This document shows positions 56,649 to 64,000 of a stretch of 64,000 nt of DNA, in pieces; position 1 is the first letter of the stretch, and each line of letters starts with the position of its first letter. Origin of the DNA: a virus; IMG/VR virus record IMGVR_UViG_3300025117_000028, positions 124,001 through 188,000 of that record; one strand, written 5' to 3'. The notes beneath the pieces are model-generated. The model did no database searches. It was not told the DNA's origin and saw only the letters and a list, made by a program, of their open reading frames with translations. Made by a program: the position numbers and the translations under genes.

Positions 56649-58537
56649 TTTCTCCTGCTTTATTAGAGATTCGCGCGCACGCGGAAAAAATCATAATAGA
56701 ATACGAAGAGTTTATTCGATCTAAAGTGACAACTAGTCAAGATGCTATAAGTGTAGCTCTTTACCGAAAAACTAAAGATGCCCGCCATCTCACGTCTTTC
56801 CAAAATGATGTAGTTAAATTCTTGCGTGACCCCAATAATCCTTCTGCCTCTTTAAGTCTGTCTCCTGAAATACAAGCACAAGCCAAAGATAAAGCAACTG
56901 GAATATTAGATGTTGCTAAAGATAAAGTTAATAAAGAAATTGAAAAACTTCAAGATGCAGTTAAATCTAATTTAACCCCTGATATTGATCTTCCTGGTCA
57001 AGATACATGGGATAAAATCATGGACTATGCAAAAGATAGAGGGAACAGTTTAAAGTGGGACAATATTAAAGAGAACTGTATTCCTTGTCTAGACCGCGAT
57101 TGGGCCTTGTTCAAAGAACTTGGAGATTGGAAAAAACTAGGAAAAGATCTAGTCAAAGCAATGTTGGCTCCGTTCTTAAAATGGTATGAAGACATGAAGG
57201 CAATGATCCAGAAATTAAAGTCATTGCTAAATAATGATTTTTGGAAATTTAATATCTGTCGTTTATTGGAATTATTAAAAGACCTTTTTATGGGGCATTT
57301 TAATTGTATTCCAGATTTTATGGCGATTTTAGCCGCCTTATCTTTTCTTATGTTTCAATTGGCAAATAGCCTAAACATAGGAATGGCTTCATTAGGAATG
57401 GCGTTACTCTCTACTTTGCTTGCTCCTTTATTCTTCAAAATATCTGCTTGGCTAAAATCTATTCTAGATAAATTAACTGCTCCCCTCGAATGCATTATCA
57501 ATTCTATCGACCTCCAACTCTCTAAACTGCCAGAATTTAAACTTAAGTCTTTAGATGTAATGTTTAAAGGGACTCCAGAAACAGCTTCGAGAGAAGCTGA
57601 AGTAATTACGGCCGGTAGTGTAACTATGGCTCAACGTACAAGTGCTGATGGACAAATACGAAGAGCAGAACAAGATATGAGAGAGAAGCAAGCTAGGGAT
57701 TTAGCTGAAAAAGCTAAAAATAATCCTGCTCCTCCAGAACCTAAAGAGGATTATTCAAACTGGGAAAAGAAAAGTGAAGCGGCATTTCACCAAAAATTGA
57801 TTGACCGGATCAATATGCCACAAAGAGCGGAAAACCTAACTCAAACAAATAAAGCCGCGACCCAAAGAATGGTAGATGACTGGGCAGTATTAAGTGAAAC
57901 ATCTATGGATAATGTTGCTTCCATATTATGGGTAGTCCGAGACGCAATTAAAACTTCCAAAGAATCAATCGTAACTTACGTGGCAAGTCTAGAAAGAATG
58001 TTGGCCGATATCCAATCTTCTCTTAAATCTCAGTTAGAAGAAGATTATAAAATTCTAACAACTATCCAAAGAATTATTAGTCTCATTACCCTTCTTAAGA
58101 CCCTCAAGGAAATATGGGACAAAGGACTAAAATTTTGTGATAAAGATAAATCAGATATTAGCAATGAAGAGATCGCCAATGAATTAGTAAAAAAGGGATA
58201 TTTTATAGAAGGAGGAACTAGCAACAGAAATAATCCTATTTCAGTAGAAGAACTTTATAGTCCAGAATCTAAAATCAATTGGACTCCTATTGATAATTCT
58301 TCTTCTCCTGAGGAATTTTCTCCTCCCACTGAAGAAGAAATAAGAGACGGATTGGCCACCGATGGTCAGATAGATTTAACAACAGGATTAAAATTAAAAG
58401 TTGTGACTAATCCTTCAGGATTTAGTTCTTATCAGTTAGTCGTTAATCCAAAGACTTTTAAATGTACCGGCTCTCTAAGTAAATCTGAGTTTGCCGAGTT
58501 GAGACAAATGATGAGTGAATTACAAGGTGTAAAATGA
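56645..58537 (+). CDS. Large helical protein of the head module
   Basis: 630 residues. Helical N-terminus, a Cys pair ENCIPCLDRDW (about 135-145), hydrophobic segments at about 225-275 (FMAILAALSFLMFQLANSL), coiled-coil middle (residues 330-480) and a polar C-terminus. May be an internal head or ejection protein. No family recognised. Confidence 0.55.
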   Translation: MISPALLEIRAHAEKIIIEYEEFIRSKVTTSQDAISVALYRKTKDARHLTSFQNDVVKFLRDPNNPSASLSLSPEIQAQAKDKATGILDVAKDKVNKEIEKLQDAVKSNLTPDIDLPGQDTWDKIMDYAKDRGNSLKWDNIKENCIPCLDRDWALFKELGDWKKLGKDLVKAMLAPFLKWYEDMKAMIQKLKSLLNNDFWKFNICRLLELLKDLFMGHFNCIPDFMAILAALSFLMFQLANSLNIGMASLGMALLSTLLAPLFFKISAWLKSILDKLTAPLECIINSIDLQLSKLPEFKLKSLDVMFKGTPETASREAEVITAGSVTMAQRTSADGQIRRAEQDMREKQARDLAEKAKNNPAPPEPKEDYSNWEKKSEAAFHQKLIDRINMPQRAENLTQTNKAATQRMVDDWAVLSETSMDNVASILWVVRDAIKTSKESIVTYVASLERMLADIQSSLKSQLEEDYKILTTIQRIISLITLLKTLKEIWDKGLKFCDKDKSDISNEEIANELVKKGYFIEGGTSNRNNPISVEELYSPESKINWTPIDNSSSPEEFSPPTEEEIRDGLATDGQIDLTTGLKLKVVTNPSGFSSYQLVVNPKTFKCTGSLSKSEFAELRQMMSELQGVK

Positions 58538-60552
58538 TAGAGCCTATTACCAAGTTATATTTAAACAAGTATTCTCTGTTAGATGCGCCTGCTGCTGTTT
58601 ATACTGTAAGGACTATTGCTGACCTCAAACCTGAACGTAAAAAGGTTGAAGGATTTATTGAAAATTCTGATATGTTCAGAAGTCCAGAATATAATTTTGC
58701 AGAAAATGGAAAGGCCGCAGATGTTGAAAGTCTAGTTAAACGATCTATAGAACTTAAACATACCTTGATGTTTAAGGAAGGGTATGTATTAGTCGGTTCA
58801 AATGCAGATCGAGTCGATTATATTAGAGAGCGTTTTCGTCAGTTGGGTGTTGCTCAACAACAACCAATGGACTTATTAATTCGAGAATTAGCGCGCTCTT
58901 TTTTCAGAAATAGTAACGCTTTTGCATTAAAAGTTCGTAACGCAAAAAATTCTGGTGGCAAAGTCAGAAAAGCTAATGGAAAAGATATTCAACCGATTTC
59001 TGCTCTTTTCGAAATTCCTTCTGAAACAATTTGTTATAAGAAGAAGAATAATCAAGTAGTAGCCTGGGGTCAAGACCCTCGGACATTAGATGGTTCTGAT
59101 CAAGTATTATGGTCTACTTATACAGTCAGCAATAGAGACTCAGGTGTATGGGGTCCAGGTGACGTTCTACATTTCTATAGAAGTCGCAAAGCAGGGTTTG
59201 TTCTTGGAACTCCTGATTTAGTCCCTATCCTTGACGATATTCGTGCTCTCAGGCGTATAGAACAAAATGTTGAATTATTAATTTATCAACACATTTATCC
59301 TTTATATCATTATCGGATTGGTACCGATGGAATGCCAGCGCGAGAAAATAAAGGAACAGATGGATATGATGAAATTGAGCGCGCAAAAGTTAAGATAGAA
59401 GATATTCCACCTGAAGGAATGTTTATTACCTCTCATCGACATGAAATAAGAGCTATTGGAGCAGAAGGAAAAGCGTTAGAAGTCCAAGAATACTTACAGT
59501 ATTTCCTTAAGCGCGTAATTATAGGGTTAGGAATATCTGAGGTAGACCTCGGTCTTGGAGATTCGGCAAATAGATCTACAGCGGAAAATATTTCTAAGAA
59601 TTTAGTTGACCTTGTAAAAGGTGTCCAGCGTGAATTCGAGATATTCATGAATGAGAATTTTATCTACGAGCTTCTATTGGAAGGTGGGTTCTCTGATCCT
59701 CTTTCAAAAGATAATATAGTGCATTTTCGTTTTAATGAAATCGATATAGACAAAAAGATTAAATTAGAAAATCACGAAATGACACTTTATCAAGGCGGTT
59801 TGACAACTCAGGACGAAGCACGAGTGCAATTAGGTAGAGATGTATTGAATGAAAGACAGCAAAAAGAAACATTCGTTTATTTAGTCGAGATTCCTAAATT
59901 AAAGGTAAAACTAGAAACAAATGTAAATAAGACAGAAGGTGCAAGCAAAATGGCAACTTCTAGAGCAAAGCCTAGAAATCAACATACAGATTTTATGGAT
60001 AGTGCCACAGATTCAGTAATATCAGAGTTAGTAAAAGAACTTAAAGATATGTCAAATTATTCATCTTCTAAAGATTGGAAGAGAATAATTATTGAAATGG
60101 CTGCCAGCAATTTAGCTGATATTTATCATGAGAATGTCTTGCTGACATTCAAAAATAACCTTAGACATCATGATCTAAAAAAATCAGAAGTTCAATCTAT
60201 GATAGGTATTGCGCAAAAAGAGATGGATAAAATCGTCTTGAGTTCTTTAGAATATTTCGCGACTAAATTGAGAAAAAAATTAGAAACAAATACTTTAATA
60301 GATTCTATTGATAGTCTTGATTATATGATTAAATTCCTTAATAATACTGTTCCTGCACAAACAAAAAATTATATAGTAGTCTTAGATCAGAGATTATTAG
60401 GTAAAGATTATGTTAAAATAGTAGCTTCGGATGGATGTCAAACTTGTCTAGATTATAAAGACAAGTTATTATATATAAAGAATGGGGTTAGTGTAACCGA
60501 CATCCCTCCATGGCATTTTAATTGTAAATGTGAAATTACACCAGTAGGTTAA
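58534..60552 (+). CDS. Portal protein fused to Mu F-like head morphogenesis domain
   Basis: 672 residues. Residues 80-430 follow the portal fold (WGPGDVLHFYRSRKAGFVLG; LGISEVDLGLGDSANRSTAE is the conserved portal segment). The C-terminal 70 residues, GCQTCLDYKDKLLY and PPWHFNCKCEI, are the Mu gpF/SPP1 gp7 motif (C-x-x-C ... P-x-H-x-x-C-x-C). The fusion is known in several phage groups. The portal is the DNA entry channel; the MuF domain acts in capsid assembly. Confidence 0.85.
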   Translation: MIEPITKLYLNKYSLLDAPAAVYTVRTIADLKPERKKVEGFIENSDMFRSPEYNFAENGKAADVESLVKRSIELKHTLMFKEGYVLVGSNADRVDYIRERFRQLGVAQQQPMDLLIRELARSFFRNSNAFALKVRNAKNSGGKVRKANGKDIQPISALFEIPSETICYKKKNNQVVAWGQDPRTLDGSDQVLWSTYTVSNRDSGVWGPGDVLHFYRSRKAGFVLGTPDLVPILDDIRALRRIEQNVELLIYQHIYPLYHYRIGTDGMPARENKGTDGYDEIERAKVKIEDIPPEGMFITSHRHEIRAIGAEGKALEVQEYLQYFLKRVIIGLGISEVDLGLGDSANRSTAENISKNLVDLVKGVQREFEIFMNENFIYELLLEGGFSDPLSKDNIVHFRFNEIDIDKKIKLENHEMTLYQGGLTTQDEARVQLGRDVLNERQQKETFVYLVEIPKLKVKLETNVNKTEGASKMATSRAKPRNQHTDFMDSATDSVISELVKELKDMSNYSSSKDWKRIIIEMAASNLADIYHENVLLTFKNNLRHHDLKKSEVQSMIGIAQKEMDKIVLSSLEYFATKLRKKLETNTLIDSIDSLDYMIKFLNNTVPAQTKNYIVVLDQRLLGKDYVKIVASDGCQTCLDYKDKLLYIKNGVSVTDIPPWHFNCKCEITPVG

Positions 60553-60553
60553 A

Positions 60554-62803
60554 ATGGAAAAATATTTAGAGCTTTTTGATAGGGTGCTTTTAAAACCTAT
60601 CTCTAATTTAGAACCGCATAAACGATTCTTCTTTGAAACTAAAGATGCCACCTCTGAAACCGGCCACTCATTGATCGTTGAAATGGCAGCTACGTTTGCC
60701 GGGGTGGTAACTTGGCATAATGCTTTATATCTGCCAAGTAGAATGCGCAATTCTGTTTATACAATGCTCCCTAATGCAAAAAGAGATTATTGTATTCCTA
60801 TCCTAGTTGGACATGACGATTCTAAAGATCCAATTGGAAGAATCATATCTGCTGAATATATAGATACGACTAAAGGGTTAGGTATTACAGATTCAGTTAT
60901 AGAAGCAATTAATTATGGATCTCTCAGTGGAAAATCCTTACAAAAAGCCGTTAATCATTTTAGTAAAAATTATCTGACACAAGACAATTGGCGTGGAATG
61001 GGCTTTATTTTAGTCAAAGCCAAGATCACCGATCCCGATGCCATCCGAAAAATACTAGATGAACGTTATTTGCCAGTCTCTTCTTCACAAAGGACTAACC
61101 AAGCTATTTGTTCTATTTGCTTTCAAGATTGGTTGGACGAAGACGGAATTTGTGAACACAAGCCCGGATCGGTTTATGATGGTAAAAAAGCCTTCTTAAT
61201 TGCTGGTGATTTTTTCTACAATGAAATATCTTGCGTAAATCAAGGAGCCAATCCATTCGCTAAAATTATTGGCGTCTCTAAAGATGAAATGCTGGTTGAT
61301 TCTGTTAAAGAAACACCAATGCTTGAATATTCCTTTAAAGCTTTCCGCCAAAAAGGTAGTGATTTATTAGAATTGAATGATAGTCTTATATTAGGAGATA
61401 AACAGGAGGATTTGATGAACTTACAAGACAAAGTGCGCTCTCTCTATATAACCTTATACGGAGAAGATTATTCTTCTATCTCTGCTAATATAGAGAAGCC
61501 CGAAGATAAAGATCCGGGTGCAATATTGCAGGCTTTAATTAAGTTATTAGAAGTTGAAATGTCATCGATGGAAGAAAAAGATTTCTTAAAACTTCCTGAA
61601 GATAAGATGACTGAATTACTGAAGACAACCGTAGAAAAAATGACAACTCCTAAAGCTGAAGTAAAAGATGAAACTCCTAAGCTTTTAGTTGATGGAGAAA
61701 ATGCCACCCAAATTATAGAGGATGTTTTAGCTGAATTTTATCCCACCAAAGACGAAGAAAAAGAATGTAAAGAATATTTAAATGCCCTTCCTCAAAAAGA
61801 TGGAGTCGAAATTGCAGATCTTATTCTTACTTCGATAGAAGACTTTTTTATAAAGAAATATGGCGAAACTGATATTATGGACTTGACAGATCCAGAAAAA
61901 GGTTGGGATGTCTTTAAAAAAGAACTGATTCAGGCAGGATTATTCGATAGTTTAAAAGACAAGGATCTATATTCTGAAGACGCAAAGTTATCAGCCGAAC
62001 AACGTAAGAAGTTGAATTCAAAGAGCTTCTGTGGTCCCAATAGAAGTTTCCCATGCTCTGACTGTCAGCATATCGTTGCGGCCAGACGTCTAATTGGGAG
62101 ATATAAAGGTCCTGGCTCTAAAGAAGCAATTTTAGCCTGTGTTAATAGAAAAGCCAAACAAATGGGTTGTGATAAGAGTGAAGATAAGGTTATAATTCCG
62201 AAAGAAGAAACCAAACAGGATACTATGCCAATTTTAACCCAGGAACAGAAAATGATTCTGATTGACTCCCTCAAGACCGAAGGTTTAATTAAAGCAAATG
62301 AACCCTGTCAGGAATGTTTAACTTTACAACAACATATAAAAGTGTTAAATTATTTACATGATAGCCTCGGAATGGAACTAGAAGAATTAAACAAAGAAAA
62401 CAAGACCCTCCTTGTTGATTCGTTAATTCAACTAAAGGCTATTGCAGAAGGTCCTGAATCGGTAAAAGATCAGGTGGAACTTATGAAAACTTTTGAAGAA
62501 CGTACAATGGAATCCTTAAAAGACAGTATTAACGATTTGAGAAAAAAGGTTTCTGTTAATGAAATTCAGAAAAAGCTGAACCAAGAAACTCCTCCTGAAA
62601 TTAAACCCGAAGATTCTCCTATTAAAGATACTGTTCCCTCAGTACCTAAAGTAGAAGATAAACAGGAAATAAAAGACGACGGTGATAGTGAAGCACAGGA
62701 AGCGTTAAAGAAATATAAGCGCTTACAGAAGACCAATTCTATCAAAGCAGATAGGTTCCATCAGCTAATGGTAGAAAAGGGTATTTTTAAATCAAAAAAC
62801 TAA
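60554..62803 (+). CDS. Prohead protease fused to scaffold
   Basis: 749 residues. The first 250 fit phage prohead protease/core proteins: ILVGHDDSKDPIGRIISAEY, KITDPDAIRKILDERYLPVS, a Cys/His insert ICSICFQDWLDEDGICEH, and NEISCVNQGANPFAKI. The rest is acidic and coiled, as a scaffold that is degraded, with FCGPNRSFPCSDCQHIVAAR and a helical Lys-rich end. It may also cut the giant polyprotein if that is packaged. The catalytic residues cannot be fixed from sequence alone. Confidence 0.7.
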   Translation: MEKYLELFDRVLLKPISNLEPHKRFFFETKDATSETGHSLIVEMAATFAGVVTWHNALYLPSRMRNSVYTMLPNAKRDYCIPILVGHDDSKDPIGRIISAEYIDTTKGLGITDSVIEAINYGSLSGKSLQKAVNHFSKNYLTQDNWRGMGFILVKAKITDPDAIRKILDERYLPVSSSQRTNQAICSICFQDWLDEDGICEHKPGSVYDGKKAFLIAGDFFYNEISCVNQGANPFAKIIGVSKDEMLVDSVKETPMLEYSFKAFRQKGSDLLELNDSLILGDKQEDLMNLQDKVRSLYITLYGEDYSSISANIEKPEDKDPGAILQALIKLLEVEMSSMEEKDFLKLPEDKMTELLKTTVEKMTTPKAEVKDETPKLLVDGENATQIIEDVLAEFYPTKDEEKECKEYLNALPQKDGVEIADLILTSIEDFFIKKYGETDIMDLTDPEKGWDVFKKELIQAGLFDSLKDKDLYSEDAKLSAEQRKKLNSKSFCGPNRSFPCSDCQHIVAARRLIGRYKGPGSKEAILACVNRKAKQMGCDKSEDKVIIPKEETKQDTMPILTQEQKMILIDSLKTEGLIKANEPCQECLTLQQHIKVLNYLHDSLGMELEELNKENKTLLVDSLIQLKAIAEGPESVKDQVELMKTFEERTMESLKDSINDLRKKVSVNEIQKKLNQETPPEIKPEDSPIKDTVPSVPKVEDKQEIKDDGDSEAQEALKKYKRLQKTNSIKADRFHQLMVEKGIFKSKN

Positions 62804-62816
62804 TAGGAGTTAACTA

Positions 62817-64000
62817 ATGACTATTCAACGCCAATATTCTGGCATGATTAATAGTGCCAATGGTTATAATACCTATTCAGCTCGCTTTAAAGGGTGGAGA
62901 GAAACTACTCCTATCACTCCTAATATTGAGTTGAATGAAGGTATTCGTCCAGATTCTTTCGTGCCCGCTCCTTACCTTAAAGTCGTTCGTTATGACGACT
63001 ATACTAGGAGTTGGGTTGTAATTGGAGCCGGTAAACCGGTTTGTACAGATTCTAACAGTTTCTTAGTTCCCGCAGGTCTTCGTCGTCAAGCTCAAATGCT
63101 TTTAGATATGAGTATTGCTGGCTTGACTTTCAGCGGTGGCGCTCTCACTGGTAATACTCTCGATTTCTCGGTTGATTATGCGGGCGCAACTCTAGACCGT
63201 TATGGTGCTGATGATACTACTACTGGAATGTTAAACTCTCGTGGGGTTGTCGTTACTACCAATGAACCGGTCATTTATTCATTGTTTACTGCAGCTGCTT
63301 ACTCGGCAACACCATTAGACATTCATGCTATTGCTAATCCGTTCTCTTCGTGCCTTGGTATCGTACCTTACGATGTTAAGCAAGCCGCAGGTAGGACTAG
63401 CTCATATAATTCTTACAATCCTGCTACTTATCAATACCATAACTTAATTGAGCAAACTGCTGCTGTAGTTCTCTGTGATTACGTGATTCAACTTCCAGTT
63501 GAACCTTATAACCGTGCTCAGGCTTCATTCTGTGCATTACCCGCAGCTACTAGTGATGCTGATGTCACTTTAGATATTAGTGCTATTGGTGCTGTAGATG
63601 TCTCTATCAGCGGTTCTTTGACTGGTTATACTACTACTATTCAGTCTAGTTTTGTTGTCACCAAGAACGGAGTCCGTTTACAAGATAAGGGGTCTGCTTT
63701 AGTCGCCGGAGACGAAGATATTTATTACTATTGGACTGACGCTTCTCCTGACAAAGTTTTCTTCCTCGGAAACGCTGCTGATACCTTCTTGGTCGATTTC
63801 ATTTATCAAGTAAGTGCTACCTATAGTCAACCATATGCTGGCCTTACTACTTTCCGTGGGACTCCTACTGTCGGTGGAATGGTCACTTATGATACTACTG
63901 GCAACTTTATTATGGATCCAGATTGGAGTTTTACAGCCGCCACTGATCTCGTATATGACGGTCATCATGGTTTTGTCACGGCAACAAGTGCATTAGATGC
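62817..64000 (+). CDS. Probable major capsid protein (partial, runs off right edge)
   Basis: ATG at 62817 with TAGGAGTTAACTA; open to the window end (394 codons). Thr/Ala/Gly-rich, beta-rich (SFVVTKNGVRLQDKG, VDFIYQVSATYSQPYAGLTT) with higher GC and codon bias than its neighbours. Its place right after the protease-scaffold gene is that of the major capsid gene. A decoration protein is the alternative. Confidence 0.6.
   Translation, partial: MTIQRQYSGMINSANGYNTYSARFKGWRETTPITPNIELNEGIRPDSFVPAPYLKVVRYDDYTRSWVVIGAGKPVCTDSNSFLVPAGLRRQAQMLLDMSIAGLTFSGGALTGNTLDFSVDYAGATLDRYGADDTTTGMLNSRGVVVTTNEPVIYSLFTAAAYSATPLDIHAIANPFSSCLGIVPYDVKQAAGRTSSYNSYNPATYQYHNLIEQTAAVVLCDYVIQLPVEPYNRAQASFCALPAATSDADVTLDISAIGAVDVSISGSLTGYTTTIQSSFVVTKNGVRLQDKGSALVAGDEDIYYYWTDASPDKVFFLGNAADTFLVDFIYQVSATYSQPYAGLTTFRGTPTVGGMVTYDTTGNFIMDPDWSFTAATDLVYDGHHGFVTATSALD

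Overview
The window is a piece of a large, AT-rich genome of a tailed dsDNA phage (Caudoviricetes), probably a jumbo phage. The evidence is a head and packaging module (large terminase, portal fused to a Mu F-like domain, prohead protease-scaffold, probable capsid gene), a large load of tiny and duplicated accessory genes, tRNAs, RNA-repair enzymes and a phage-type RNA polymerase. The host cannot be named from the sequence. Purine-rich ribosome binding sites of the AGGAG type precede almost every gene, and all three stop codons are used normally.

Layout. From 1 to about 47.3 kb nearly everything is on the minus strand, so gene order in transcription runs from high to low coordinates. At 47.38 kb a TTTACT-17-TATAAT promoter starts the rightward module, which runs to the right edge: regulators and small genes (47.4-49.9 kb), a probable small terminase, a PD-(D/E)XK-like nuclease, glycine-rich structural proteins, large terminase, unknown virion proteins, portal-MuF, protease-scaffold and the start of the probable major capsid gene.

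Left part. At 0-2.5 kb lies a cassette whose order resembles the plasmid PRTRC ubiquitin-like system (UBL, unknown genes, E2-like, JAB). A single-chain RNA polymerase with a DCDGD catalytic loop (QDE-1/RDR/YonO class) and a ClpP-type serine protease follow at 4-7.8 kb. From 10 to 36 kb there are at least twelve C-type-lectin-like (DUF1566/Lcl) paralogues. Four or five of them end in GC-rich variable regions with the substitution pattern of a diversity-generating retroelement; no reverse transcriptase or template repeat is in the window. Other repeated families here are four SH3-like proteins, three 'FYY' proteins, two SLOG proteins, paired small membrane proteins and a duplicated tRNA pair. 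RNA-repair functions include an Rnl5-type ligase and an N4BP2L/PNK-like kinase. An RNA at 28.1-28.4 kb carries both halves of the 23S rRNA L11-binding (GTPase-associated) domain, split by about 210 nt of new structured sequence.

From 36.98 to 46.76 kb one reading frame of about 3260 codons encodes a chimera. It has tandem HU-like domains, two zincin motifs, DUF1653, GNAT-like, CCA-adding/HD and PcfJ-like regions. Eight copies of the tetrapeptide SEGH sit between its domains and look like processing sites of a polyprotein that may be packaged in the virion.

Caution: at least four small genes are broken by single-base frame changes, and three tRNAs appear to have 6-nt anticodon loops, so some one-base sequence errors cannot be excluded.
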